The notes: generated by a model not told the origin, from the sequence alone. 64,000 nucleotides of DNA from Bordetella parapertussis (GCA_945903445.1 CAMDNZ010000008.1:19032-83031); one strand, 5' to 3'. Positions 8,541 through 17,405 are shown, numbered from the stretch's first letter. Made by a program: numbers and translations.

Positions 8541-8618
8541 TCAGAATACACCGAATAGCCAAAGCAAAATAATGATGGGAATGGGAATACCGATCAACCA
8601 AAGCAAAATACCTTTCAT
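8541..8618 (-). CDS. 25-residue hydrophobic membrane peptide
   Basis: The peptide begins MKGILLWLIGIPIPIIILLW and ends in LFGVF: one basic residue, then a single continuous transmembrane segment with a central IPIP kink. Evidence that it is a real gene is a textbook Shine-Dalgarno (GAGGAGAAGGCA directly before the ATG), a complete frame ending at TGA, and an intrinsic terminator 30 bp after the stop. It lies 107 bp downstream of glpF on the same strand. Function is unknown; such single-helix peptides often modulate a membrane protein or respond to stress. Confidence 0.72.
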   Translation of the reverse strand: MKGILLWLIGIPIPIIILLWLFGVF

Positions 8619-8725
8619 TGCCTTCTCCTCTTCGACAGGCGATTCATGATGCGCGATCCAATAAGCAATTATGGTGCCGATCTTATACCCTCGGGGGTCG
8701 GCAGTTATTTTCACGGGTCTGCGAC

Positions 8726-9526
8726 TCAGGCCGTCGCTGTCTTATCGGCATAACGGCCAACCAGGAATTGATACAGAACCGCGCCCGCGCACGCCCCAGA
8801 CGTCGTGGCAACCACCGGAACCCAGGCATAGGCCCAATCGTGCCCGCCGCTCATGACGATGTCGCCCCAACCCAGCAGCCACAACCCGAAGCGTGGAGAC
8901 AGATCGCGCGCGGGATTCAAAGCGAAACCGGTCAACGGCCCCGTAGCCGCGCCGATTACGGCGACCAGCAGACCGACGACCAAAGCCATCGGCATGCCTT
9001 GGCGAACCGCACGGTCGCCACTGCCGCAAACCAGCACGACAATCATCAAGATGCCGGTAATCAAAAACTCGACGCCAAACGCGCCGCCCCAGCTCAGACT
9101 GCTATGAGCATAGGTGGTGAACACGCCCGCCGCTTTCAAAATTGAAAGCGTGCCCGGCTCCAGCGCATGCTCGACCAGAAAACGCTCGATGGCGGACCGG
9201 TAGATCAGGTAGCTGGTGGCTGCGCCGACCAGCCCACCCAAAAACTGAGCCGCCAGAAACGGAGTTACCCACCGACCCGGCGTGCGACCCAATAACCACA
9301 GGGCAATGGTTACAGCGGGATTCAAATGCGCGCCAGAAAACGGTGCTGCGACGCAAATCGCCAAAGCCACTGCACCGCCCCAAGCCACACTGATCTCCCA
9401 TTGACCGAAAACTGCGCCAGTCCACACCATGGCACCGACTGCCGCAGTCCCGAGAAACACGATCATAAACATGCCGACGAATTCGGCTGGCAAAGCATGG
9501 CGCGGCAATTTATTGGCGTCCGTCAT
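8726..9526 (-). CDS. glpF: Aquaporin-family channel, aquaglyceroporin (GlpF-like)
   Basis: A 266-residue MIP-family channel of normal length with six membrane helices. Both signature motifs are present: SGAHLNPAVT with NPA at 69-71 and GFALNPARDLSPR with NPA at 204-206. The Asp after the second NPAR (D208), in NPARDLSPR, is a glycerol-facilitator hallmark, so passive glycerol or small-polyol uptake is the likely role. The ATG at 9526 has GGGAG upstream, which decides it over earlier codons in the open frame. No glpK or glpD neighbours are present. The gene is divergent from queE. Confidence 0.92.
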   Translation of the reverse strand: MTDANKLPRHALPAEFVGMFMIVFLGTAAVGAMVWTGAVFGQWEISVAWGGAVALAICVAAPFSGAHLNPAVTIALWLLGRTPGRWVTPFLAAQFLGGLVGAATSYLIYRSAIERFLVEHALEPGTLSILKAAGVFTTYAHSSLSWGGAFGVEFLITGILMIVVLVCGSGDRAVRQGMPMALVVGLLVAVIGAATGPLTGFALNPARDLSPRFGLWLLGWGDIVMSGGHDWAYAWVPVVATTSGACAGAVLYQFLVGRYADKTATA

Positions 9527-9666
9527 GTAACGTCTCCCGTTAAAAATCGAGAAAACTAGCACATTGGAAGGCCGCTTGTGAGTGTGTTGCACACCACTGA
9601 GCCAGTGCGCTGGGGGAGACTCCCCATGCGCGTGGGTAAAATAATGAATTGTTCTCGGGTATCGTT

Positions 9667-10299
9667 ATGGCCTACGCCGTTAAAGAAATGTTCAAGACTT
9701 TGCAGGGCGAAGGCGCCCAGGCGGGTCGCGCCGCCGTGTTTTGCCGTTTTGCTGGGTGCAACTTATGGTCGGGCCGTGAGCAAGACCGGGCCACTGCGGC
9801 CTGTACGTTTTGCGACACCGACTTTGTCGGCACGGACGGCGACGGCGGGGCCAAATTACCTGATGCCCCGGGCTTGGCGGCGCGTTTGGCTGCCACTTGG
9901 GGTGCCGACACCTTCGGACGGCATGTGGTGTTTACCGGTGGCGAGCCGCTGCTGCAACTCGATTTAAGGTTGATCGAAGCCGTACGCGCTCAAGGTTTTA
10001 CGATTGCCATCGAAACCAACGGGACCTTACCGGTCCCGGCCGGCATCGACTGGGTATGCGTCAGCCCCAAGGGCACCAATCCTTTGGCTGTCACGGCGGG
10101 CAATGAACTCAAACTGGTGTATCCACAAACCGATGCGCCGCCGGAGGCGTTCGCGCAGCTCGCATTCGATCATTTTTTCATTCAACCCATGGACAGTCCG
10201 CTGCGCAGCGCCCATACCGCGCAAGCTGTCCAATACTGTATGCAACACCCGCAATGGCGCTTAAGCATCCAGTCGCACAAATACATAGGCATTCCATGA
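9667..10299 (+). CDS. queE: 7-carboxy-7-deazaguanine synthase QueE
   Basis: A 210-residue radical SAM enzyme that converts 6-carboxytetrahydropterin to 7-carboxy-7-deazaguanine in queuosine biosynthesis. The atypical cluster motif CX14CX2C seen in this subgroup is present at Cys31, Cys46 and Cys49, followed by the substrate/SAM motifs FTGGEPLLQLD, IETNGT and VSPKG. The family N-terminus (YAVKEMFKTLQGEG) fixes the ATG at 9667; the ribosome site is weak. The stop overlaps the queD start by ATGA, so QueE and QueD, consecutive enzymes of the pathway, are translationally coupled. Confidence 0.95.
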   Translation: MAYAVKEMFKTLQGEGAQAGRAAVFCRFAGCNLWSGREQDRATAACTFCDTDFVGTDGDGGAKLPDAPGLAARLAATWGADTFGRHVVFTGGEPLLQLDLRLIEAVRAQGFTIAIETNGTLPVPAGIDWVCVSPKGTNPLAVTAGNELKLVYPQTDAPPEAFAQLAFDHFFIQPMDSPLRSAHTAQAVQYCMQHPQWRLSIQSHKYIGIP

Positions 10300-10739
10300 T
10301 TTCGATTACCCGTGCGCTGCATTTCGATGCGGGCCATCGCATTCCCGACCATCAAAGCCAGTGCCGCAATCTGCACGGGCATCGCTACACGCTCGAGATC
10401 ACGCTGGAAGGCGAGGTCGCCCAACAAGACGGCGCCGCCGACAATGGCATGGTGCTCGATTTTGCCGACGTCAAAACCATTGCCAAGCAGCATGTCGTAG
10501 ACGTGTGGGATCACGCGTTCCTGGTCTACGAGCACGACACGCGAGTACGCGACTTTTTGAAAAGTCTGCCCGATCACAAAACCGTCGTCGTCGCGCGTGT
10601 ACCGACCGCCGAGAATCTGGCGAAATTGGCTTACGATCTGCTGGCACCAGCCTACACGGGTCGCTTCGGCCGTCAGCTGGTGCTCAAGCGGGTGCGTCTG
10701 TATGAAACACCCAACTGCTGGGCGGATTGCACGGGTTGA
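10296..10739 (+). CDS. queD: 6-carboxytetrahydropterin synthase QueD
   Basis: A 147-residue member of the PTPS/QueD family that makes 6-carboxy-5,6,7,8-tetrahydropterin from dihydroneopterin triphosphate. Zinc ligands His14, His27 and His29 (HFDAGH, LHGHRY), catalytic Cys23, and the later WDHAFLV and PTAENLA motifs are visible. The C-terminus YETPNCWADC is family-typical. The start at 10296 overlaps the queE stop (ATGA). The last 14 bp belong to a 26-bp degenerate tandem repeat that continues for about 117 bp past the stop codon (see the repeat entry). Confidence 0.95.
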   Translation: MISITRALHFDAGHRIPDHQSQCRNLHGHRYTLEITLEGEVAQQDGAADNGMVLDFADVKTIAKQHVVDVWDHAFLVYEHDTRVRDFLKSLPDHKTVVVARVPTAENLAKLAYDLLAPAYTGRFGRQLVLKRVRLYETPNCWADCTG

Positions 10740-10856
10740 TTGCAGCGCTTCATTGCACTAACCGATTGCGTTACCTCATTGCACCGGCTGATTGCATCAT
10801 ATTATTGCACCGGCCTATTTCATCACGTCAATCCACCGGCTGATCGCACGCATAGG
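10726..10856. repeat. Five degenerate tandem copies of a 26-bp unit starting inside queD
   Basis: Copies lie at 10726-10751, 10752-10777, 10778-10803, 10804-10829 and 10831-10856. The shared core is ATTGCACCGGCTGATTGCAT with about 6 variable bases. Copy 1 contains the queD stop codon, so the array appears to have grown from the 3' end of queD. Copies differ at several positions, suggesting an old expansion. It fills most of the space between queD and the convergent phosphoesterase gene. Confidence 0.75.
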
Positions 10857-10871
10857 TCGCCGTGTTCGCAT

Positions 10872-11669
10872 TCAGTCGTCACCATAGGCCAACACGCGAT
10901 CGTCCGCTATGACGCCCAGCATATGGCCCGGCTGCCGAATGACCGGCCAACCACCCGTGAACGCACCGAACGCAGGCAGCACGCCAAGCTTGGGACCCAT
11001 GTCGAAACACGGCAATCGCAGACTATCGCGCCCGCCCCCACGTAAACTTACGACAGGGTGAATGTGTCCTGCCAAGGTGTAGCGAACCGTGGCGAGATCG
11101 GCCGATGAGTCGCTCACGGCAGAGGTCGTGCGTGGGGCGAACGGCGTCGTGGTGGCGCAAAACGCGACCGCAGCCGATGGCATCGCGGCACTGGCCAGAC
11201 CCGAAGGGGGTTCGTGACAAGCGGCCAACCCGGCGTCGATCCAAGGCGCGTTCACCGTCTCGATGGCCAGGACAGCAGGCGGATCCCCTGCCCGCGCATC
11301 GTGATTACCGCGCACCAACACGCACGCAAGATCGGGCCAGTGCGTGCGCCACGTCACCAGCGCATCGATCGTGCTGGCGCCTTGTGCGCCGCGAGCATGC
11401 AAGAAGTCGCCCAATATCACTAGTGCATCCGGTTCGAAGCGGCGTAGCACGCGGTCGAGCACCACCAGCGTTTGCGCTGTGGTGCCGCCAGGCACCGGTT
11501 GACCCAAGCCGCGATAGACCGCCGCTTTACCGAAATGCGGATCGGCGATGTAGAGCGTGCGAGTAGCGGCGCGCCACAGTGCGCGTTCTGGCGTGAGCAA
11601 GAACGTGTCGCCTTGCCGCTCGCATCGCAAATCTCCGCCCTGTGAAGAGGGCAACACAGGTGAAGACAT
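10872..11669 (-). CDS. pdeM: Ligase-associated metallophosphoesterase (PdeM/MPE)
   Basis: A 265-residue calcineurin-like phosphoesterase. The metal-binding motifs are in order: DPH at 43-45 (IADPHFGK), GD at 87-88 (VILGDFLHAR), GNHD at 121-124 and AGHIH near 207. Homologues encoded with an Lhr-Core helicase and ligase are Mn-dependent DNA endonucleases. It is the last gene of the four-gene repair operon, overlapping the helicase stop in the form TGATG. An ATG at 11678, three codons earlier, is an equally possible start. Confidence 0.9.
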   Translation of the reverse strand: MSSPVLPSSQGGDLRCERQGDTFLLTPERALWRAATRTLYIADPHFGKAAVYRGLGQPVPGGTTAQTLVVLDRVLRRFEPDALVILGDFLHARGAQGASTIDALVTWRTHWPDLACVLVRGNHDARAGDPPAVLAIETVNAPWIDAGLAACHEPPSGLASAAMPSAAVAFCATTTPFAPRTTSAVSDSSADLATVRYTLAGHIHPVVSLRGGGRDSLRLPCFDMGPKLGVLPAFGAFTGGWPVIRQPGHMLGVIADDRVLAYGDD

Positions 11670-14212
11670 CAGGAACATCCCGCTGCCTTTTCGAGATCGC
11701 GCAGCATGCGAGCGACGCGATCCGCCAATTTTTCGGTCGACAATTTTTCTCGAAAACGCTCGACCAACAAGGGAAAAGCAAGTGGCGTCGGTCGCACGAT
11801 GGTCATTATTTTCAAAGGGGTCGTGGCGACATGAGACAAGGCTTCACGTAAACGCCCCAACTCCAACTCCTGTTCCAGCACTTCGCGCTCGGCCTGGGCG
11901 AGCAATAGATTTTGTGGATCGTGCGTACGCAATACTTCGAAGAACAACCCCGACGAAGCTTGCAACTGGCGCGCGCCTTTGTGCGCCCCGGGGTATCCCG
12001 GAAAGACCAGACCGGATACCCGTGCGATTTCCCGGAAACGGCGCTGGGCAAGCTCGCCTGCGTTCAGGCTAGCCAGCACGTCGTCCAATAGATTGCGCGT
12101 CTCGAAAAGATCCGAACTCAGCAAAGCCCGCCAATCCAGCGGCTCTGGGGTCAATAAGGTCAGGCCGTAGTCATTGACAGCCAAAGAGAAGGTCGCTGGC
12201 CGCGCGCGCGCAATCCGCCATGCCATCAAACTGGCCAGACCCAGATGGGCATGGCGGCCTGCGAACGGGTATAGAAACAAATGCGTACCCTCGCGCGACA
12301 CCCAGGTTTCGGCAAGAATATGGCCAGTCTTGGGCAGCGCCGACCAGGCGGCTTGCAAGGCCAGCATTGGCTGAGCACGTCGCAGCTCGGGCGAGTCGTA
12401 ATGACCGGCATCGGCTTGGGCGAACTGCCGCACCACCGCTGCCGCCAGTTCGCCAGACAACGGCATGCGCCCCCCGTTCCAACGTGGCACGGTTGGACGC
12501 TGTCCGGTCGCTCGTTTGACGTAGGCCGTCATCTCGTTGACGCGCACCAGTTCCAGCGTACGACCGGCAAACAGAAAACAGTCGCCGCGCTTGAGCCGAG
12601 CGATGAAGCTCTCTTCCACGGTACCCAATCGGGCACCGCCTCCGCGCCCCGACCAGTAGCGCACGGTCATGCTGGCATCGCTGACGATGGTACCGATGCT
12701 CATCCTATGGCGGCGCGCCAAGCCAGCATCGGGCACGCGCCATACGCCCGTCTCGTCGGGGACGACCCGGCGGTAATCGGGGTAAGCCGTCAGCGATCGT
12801 CCACCGTGCCGCACGAAGGCCAGCGCCCAGGCCCATTCGTCATCGGTCAAATGGCGATAGGCATAGCTGCTTCGCACTTCGACCAACAAGACCTCTGGCG
12901 TGAACCCCCCGCCCAGGGCGACCGTCACGAGGTGCTGTACTAGAACGTCCAGCGGTTTATCGGGTATCGCCCGTTGCTCGATGTCTGCGGCCTGGGCTGC
13001 CGCTCTGGCCGCAGCACCCTCCACCACTTCGAGCAAATGAGTCGGCACCAGCGTGATGCGAGAGGCACGACCCGGCGCATGACCGGAACGGCCCGCGCGC
13101 TGCAACAGCCGCGCCACGCCTTTGGCCGACCCGATTTGCAGCACGCGTTCGACCGGATGGAAATCCACCCCCAAGTCCAAGCTGCTGGTGCAGACCACGG
13201 CGCGCAAATTGCCTAGTTTTAATTGCGCCTCGACCCACCCCCGCGTGGCTTGATCGAGCGAACCGTGATGCAACGCGAGTGCGCCAGCCCATTCCGGGTG
13301 CGCCTCGAGCAGCGCCTGATACCACAACTCGGCTTGCGAACGAGTGTTCACGAAAATCAGTGTATTGCGATGCGTGGCGATCTCGGCGGACACGGCGGGC
13401 AACATACTCATGCCCAAATGGCCTGCCCACGGAAAACGTGCGCCGGGGGCCGGCAGCAAGGTGTCGATCGTCAGTCGCTTGGGCGTCTTGCCTCGCACCA
13501 GTTGACCAGGTTGACCTGGGCCGATCAAGGCGTCCAACGCCTGCTGCTGATTGCCCAAGGTAGCCGACAAGCCCCATACCACCAGATCGGGGTTCCAATG
13601 ACGCAGACGTGCCAGTGCAAGCTGGGTCTGAGTGCCGCGCTTATTGCCCATCAGCTCATGCCATTCGTCGACGATCACGGCACGAACGCTCGCCATGCGC
13701 GTGGCAGCGTCGGCCCGCGCCAGCAGCAAACTCAGACTTTCCGGCGTGGTGACCAAGGCGCTGGGCAGACGGCGATCCTGCGCTGCACGCACTGAAGAAG
13801 AGGTATCGCCCGAGCGTATGCCCACCGTCCAGTGAGGCGCCAGATGCGCCAGGGGTTCGGTCAACGCAACAGCGGTGTCGGCAGCCAGAGCACGCATGGG
13901 CGTGAGCCATATCACGGTCAAGGGCGCGCCGATGGGCCGCTTGGGCTGGCGCTTCGGTCGAGTCGCTGCGGATTGCGTCGGTGCTTGGCGAGTCGATCCA
14001 ACTGCCGACGGATCGAGTCGCCGCGGCTCACCGGCATAGGCAGCTAATGCCCCCAGCCATACGGCGTAGGTCTTGCCCGCCCCCGTCGTGGCATGCAGTA
14101 GTCCGCTGCGACCGTTCGACATGGCACGCCACACCTCGCGCTGAAACGGAAACGCCCGCCAACCGCGCTCGGCGAACCACGCTTGAAATGGCGCGAGGGC
14201 ACGATTTGTCAT
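11669..14212 (-). CDS. Ligase-associated DEXH-box DNA helicase (Lhr-Core)
   Basis: An 847-residue superfamily 2 helicase equal in size to the Lhr-Core module, without the C-terminal extension of full-length Lhr (over 1400 residues). Motifs include Walker A ATTGAGKT (41-48), the DEWH box at 182-185, motif III GLSATLGN, and motif VI QRAGRSGHAPGRAS. The C-terminal part holds the winged-helix and Lhr-specific regions. Lhr-Core proteins are ATP-dependent 3'-5' translocases that unwind DNA or RNA-DNA hybrids. The ATGA overlap with the upstream ligase gene and the TGATG junction with the phosphoesterase show one translational unit. Confidence 0.93.
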   Translation of the reverse strand: MTNRALAPFQAWFAERGWRAFPFQREVWRAMSNGRSGLLHATTGAGKTYAVWLGALAAYAGEPRRLDPSAVGSTRQAPTQSAATRPKRQPKRPIGAPLTVIWLTPMRALAADTAVALTEPLAHLAPHWTVGIRSGDTSSSVRAAQDRRLPSALVTTPESLSLLLARADAATRMASVRAVIVDEWHELMGNKRGTQTQLALARLRHWNPDLVVWGLSATLGNQQQALDALIGPGQPGQLVRGKTPKRLTIDTLLPAPGARFPWAGHLGMSMLPAVSAEIATHRNTLIFVNTRSQAELWYQALLEAHPEWAGALALHHGSLDQATRGWVEAQLKLGNLRAVVCTSSLDLGVDFHPVERVLQIGSAKGVARLLQRAGRSGHAPGRASRITLVPTHLLEVVEGAAARAAAQAADIEQRAIPDKPLDVLVQHLVTVALGGGFTPEVLLVEVRSSYAYRHLTDDEWAWALAFVRHGGRSLTAYPDYRRVVPDETGVWRVPDAGLARRHRMSIGTIVSDASMTVRYWSGRGGGARLGTVEESFIARLKRGDCFLFAGRTLELVRVNEMTAYVKRATGQRPTVPRWNGGRMPLSGELAAAVVRQFAQADAGHYDSPELRRAQPMLALQAAWSALPKTGHILAETWVSREGTHLFLYPFAGRHAHLGLASLMAWRIARARPATFSLAVNDYGLTLLTPEPLDWRALLSSDLFETRNLLDDVLASLNAGELAQRRFREIARVSGLVFPGYPGAHKGARQLQASSGLFFEVLRTHDPQNLLLAQAEREVLEQELELGRLREALSHVATTPLKIMTIVRPTPLAFPLLVERFREKLSTEKLADRVARMLRDLEKAAGCS

Positions 14213-15855
14213 GAGGGCAACAAGGCCGAAAGGCTGGCCAGCGTATCGGCGTCCGCGGGCGTCTTATCGGTTCGCCAGCGCAACATACGCGGAAAGCGCA
14301 GGGCGATGCCGCTTTTGTGCCGGGCGCTGCGGGCAATTCCCTCGAAGCCCAGCTCGAAGACCATGGTGGGCGTGACGCTGCGCACGGGTCCGAACTTCTC
14401 GACCGTGTGGCGCCTCACGATGGTGTCGACCTGACGAATCTCGTCATCGGTCAAGCCCGAATAGGCTTTCGCGATAGGCACCAGACGCCGATCGGACGAA
14501 TTGGCGGGCCCATCCCAGACACCGAAGGTGTAGTCGGAATACAGGCTGGCTCGACGGCCATGGCCGCGCTGGGCATACAACAACACGGCATCGACCGACA
14601 AAGGATCGATCTTCCATTTCCACCAGACGCCCACCTGTTTGGTGCGCCCCACCCCATACCCGGCGTTCTGCGCCTTCAGCATCAAACCTTCCACTCCACG
14701 CCCTCGCGATTCGGCCCGCAAGCTCGCCAGAGCGGACCAATCGGTGGCAGGCACCACCGGCGAGAGCATGAGCGCGGCATCGCTCACATGAGCCAGGACG
14801 TCGGTCAACAATGCCCGGCGCTCGCGTTGCGGTCGATCGCGCCGATCGATCCCCTCGTGCTCGAGGATGTCGTAGGCCAGAAATGCGACCGGCTGTGCCG
14901 CGAGTAGCGCGGCACCGACCGACTTACGCCCCAGACGCTGCTGCAATCGTGCAAACGGCTGAACCCGACCGTCTTCCCAAACGACGATCTCGCCATCCAA
15001 CACTGTGCCTTCGCCCAGGGCACTTCCCAGACGTAGCAACTCGGGGAAGCGATCGGTCACTAACTCCTCGCCACGTGACCAGACCCATGTCCGCTCGCCT
15101 CGGCGCACCAGTTGGGCGCGAATGCCATCCCACTTCCATTCGACTTGCCAGTCGTCCGGTGCGCCCAGGATCGCAGCGGGATCGAATTCACCGGTCGGCA
15201 AAGGATGCGCCAGAAAGAACGGATAGGGCCTGCCATCGGGCGCGTCACCCGCTTGCCTCTCGGTCTGTGCGGCAATCAAAGACAAGTACGCTGCCGCATC
15301 GGGGCGCGCAGACACATCGGTATAGCCCATCATGCGCTGCGCCACGATTTTGGCATCCATCTGCGCCACGCCCGCCAGCGCACGGGTGACCAGCAGTTTG
15401 GATACCCCCACTCGAAAACTACCGGTCAACAGTTTTGCGCACACGAACCGCGCAGTGGTATCCAAACCAGCCAGGTAGTCGCCCAAGAGTGCCATGACCG
15501 TGTCGGGCGGCTGGCCGCGTAGCGGCAGGAGGCGCAATTGCATCCACTCGGCCAGACCCATCGAGTCGGTATCGGCACCAGGCGGCAGCAACAAAGCCAA
15601 TGTCTCGGCCAGATCGCCGACGGCGTGATAGCTTTCTTCGAACAACCAATCGGGTATGCCCGCGGCGCGCGCACCGTAGCTGCGCAGCAGTTTCGCAGGT
15701 ACAAGCTGCCTGGGCTTGCCACCAGACAGAAAATACACGGCCCAAGCCGCGTCAGCGGCCGCCGCTTGCGCAAAATACGCTTCCATGGCGGCCAATTTGG
15801 CATTGTTGGAGGTGGTGGCATCGAGCCTGGCGTAAAGTTGAGCAAAAGCTTTCAT
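14209..15855 (-). CDS. ATP-dependent DNA ligase of the Lhr-Core repair cluster
   Basis: 548 residues: an N-terminal DNA-binding domain (about 1-190), nucleotidyltransferase domain (about 205-410) and OB-fold (about 415-540). The adenylated lysine is Lys241 in EWKWDGIRAQ; motif III LDGEIVVW, motif IV EGLMLKA and motif V KWKIDPLSVDAV are intact, so catalysis should be retained. It seals nicked duplex DNA using ATP, in addition to the NAD-dependent LigA expected elsewhere. The start at 15855 is set by the ATGA overlap with the exonuclease gene and by family N-termini (MKAFAQLYARLD). The stop overlaps the helicase start by ATGA. Confidence 0.94.
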   Translation of the reverse strand: MKAFAQLYARLDATTSNNAKLAAMEAYFAQAAAADAAWAVYFLSGGKPRQLVPAKLLRSYGARAAGIPDWLFEESYHAVGDLAETLALLLPPGADTDSMGLAEWMQLRLLPLRGQPPDTVMALLGDYLAGLDTTARFVCAKLLTGSFRVGVSKLLVTRALAGVAQMDAKIVAQRMMGYTDVSARPDAAAYLSLIAAQTERQAGDAPDGRPYPFFLAHPLPTGEFDPAAILGAPDDWQVEWKWDGIRAQLVRRGERTWVWSRGEELVTDRFPELLRLGSALGEGTVLDGEIVVWEDGRVQPFARLQQRLGRKSVGAALLAAQPVAFLAYDILEHEGIDRRDRPQRERRALLTDVLAHVSDAALMLSPVVPATDWSALASLRAESRGRGVEGLMLKAQNAGYGVGRTKQVGVWWKWKIDPLSVDAVLLYAQRGHGRRASLYSDYTFGVWDGPANSSDRRLVPIAKAYSGLTDDEIRQVDTIVRRHTVEKFGPVRSVTPTMVFELGFEGIARSARHKSGIALRFPRMLRWRTDKTPADADTLASLSALLPS

Positions 15856-16901
15856 GTCGGCCCCTCTTCCGTATCGAGCGTCTGCGCATCGCTCGATTCG
15901 ACGGTCGTGCTGTCCTCGTCGGTGTCGTCGTACTCGGTGGTAAAACGGTCGGCTTGCAAGCCTTGCTCGGTCAGCCAACGCATCAATACGGCAACTTGAC
16001 CGTGCGTGACGATCACTCGCTGGGCACCGGTTGCCGCAATCGCCGCCAGCAAACCCGGCCAATCGGCATGATCCGACATCACGAAACCCCGATCCACGCC
16101 GCGCCGACGACGTGCGCCGCGCACTCGCATCCAGCCGCTGGCGAACGCATCGGCATGTTGGCCGAACCGTCGCAGCCAAGGCGTCGATTGGGCCGATGGC
16201 GGTGCGACGACCAACGCGCGATCCAAGACCGTCCGTGCTGGCAGATCGGATACCCGCGATGCATCCGGCAAGACAACGCCTGCGGCACGATAAGCGTCGT
16301 TCAATCGGGCGACCGCTCCATGCACCACGATAGGACCGATGCTGGCATCCAGCCCATGCAGGATTCGTTGAGCCTTGCCGAACGCATAGCCATAGATGAC
16401 CGATGCTCGACCTTGCTGGGCATTGTCTTGCCACCACGCATTGATATCTGCCGCCAGGTGACTCGCCTGCTCCCATCGGTAGATGGGTAGACCGAATGTC
16501 GATTCGGTGATGAAAGTATGGCAGCGCACGGGCTCGAAGGCCGTACAAGTCGGATCGGCATCCAGCTTGTAGTCGCCCGACGCCACCCAGACCTCGCCCC
16601 GATGTTCGATCCGAACCTGAGCCGAGCCCAACACATGCCCGGCGGGATGCAGGCTCACATTCACCTCGCCTACCCGGATCGACTCGCCATACGCCAGCGT
16701 CTGCAGGCAGATCGGGCCCAGACGGGCTTGCAATACGCCTGCGCCCATGGCGGCAGCGAGATAACGTCGACTGCCCGAGCGGGCATGGTCGGCATGAGCG
16801 TGCGTGACGATGGCGAGATCCACCGGACGCCAAGGGTCGATATAGAAGTCACCGGGCGGGCAATACAGCCCTTTGGGCGTGTTCACGATCAGATCGGGCA
16901 A
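15852..16901 (-). CDS. Ligase-associated DNA exonuclease, metallo-beta-lactamase fold
   Basis: A 349-residue MBL/beta-CASP-like nuclease. HxHxDH is at 34-39 (THAHADHA); later metal-binding elements are HPAGHVLGS, SGDYKLD and SDHADW. It is the first gene of the exo-lig-lhr-phosphoesterase operon. The start is a TTG at 16901: family N-termini begin essentially here (DLIVNTPKGLYCPPGDF) and no ATG is available, while a GAG lies a few bases upstream as a weak ribosome site. The C-terminal 25 residues are acidic and variable. Homologues are 3'-5' or 5'-3' DNA exonucleases; polarity cannot be judged from sequence. Confidence 0.9.
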   Translation of the reverse strand: MPDLIVNTPKGLYCPPGDFYIDPWRPVDLAIVTHAHADHARSGSRRYLAAAMGAGVLQARLGPICLQTLAYGESIRVGEVNVSLHPAGHVLGSAQVRIEHRGEVWVASGDYKLDADPTCTAFEPVRCHTFITESTFGLPIYRWEQASHLAADINAWWQDNAQQGRASVIYGYAFGKAQRILHGLDASIGPIVVHGAVARLNDAYRAAGVVLPDASRVSDLPARTVLDRALVVAPPSAQSTPWLRRFGQHADAFASGWMRVRGARRRRGVDRGFVMSDHADWPGLLAAIAATGAQRVIVTHGQVAVLMRWLTEQGLQADRFTTEYDDTDEDSTTVESSDAQTLDTEEGPT

Positions 16902-17405
16902 AACCTACTCGCAGCGATAAAGATACGGGCCTACCGCAATAATCAGACCACCGATTGGATCGCAGATAAGCCGTCGGCGCAGGAAAAGTAAGTCTTGTCA
17001 TCGACCTGTCTGAATAATTTGCATTAATGCTGGGCAAGCGGCTCGACTTCGTGGCGACATGCACATGTGTTTTCTTACGACCTTGATGTGGAGACGACTC
17101 ATTCAAATTTTTTGTCAACGAATTTACAACTAGTTTCATAACAGTTGTATCACGCGATTCCAAGCCTCTACCTGGGTTCAAACACCCCAAGACGGTGCGC
17201 AATCTGGGGCGTCAACTGCGCCGCCTTGGTGCATTGCAGTGAAACGGGCTTACAGCGGCCTTGGGCGGATGCGAGCCCGACTCGTTGGGCACAGTGTTTG
17301 CGCTATGCGGTGACTGACCCACAGCAGCATTCGCCGTAAGCTCTATGCGAATTGCGCTGCGCGGCAAAATTTCCCGAACCGAGACGAGATTTGAGGGGTG
17401 CGACT
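16902..17405. other. Intergenic region between the repair operon and the glycogen operon
   Basis: About 500 bp separate the divergent exonuclease and glgA starts. No frame in it has both a start with a ribosome site and recognisable protein content. The central part (17020-17150) is AT-rich and holds the inverted repeat described separately; the last 200 bp are GC-rich with no obvious motif until the AGGGGTG in front of glgA. Both operon promoters should lie here, but I could not assign convincing -35/-10 pairs. Confidence 0.6.
17125..17149. promoter_or_regulatory. Inverted repeat, candidate operator upstream of glgA
   Basis: TACAACT and AGTTGTA form perfect 7-bp arms separated by 11 bp in an otherwise AT-rich patch about 260 bp before glgA and 220 bp before the exonuclease gene. 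The size suits a dimeric helix-turn-helix regulator. Which operon it would control is unknown. Confidence 0.35.

Noticed and set aside
9527..9666. preQ1 riboswitch before queE
   Set aside because: Only a small GGGGAG/CTCCCC dyad is present; no preQ1 aptamer pseudoknot or A-rich tail could be recognised, and the gene makes a precursor rather than importing it.
10726..10856. CRISPR array
   Set aside because: The units are contiguous and degenerate, without unique spacers of constant length, and there are no cas genes.
14209..16833. An 874-residue fusion of an exonuclease-region frame with the DNA ligase
   Set aside because: The first 326 codons are an out-of-frame reading of the exonuclease gene; the ligase begins at the ATGA overlap at 15855.
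17145..17339. Short plus-strand open frame upstream of glgA
   Set aside because: It starts at a TTG without ribosome site and encodes no recognisable sequence.
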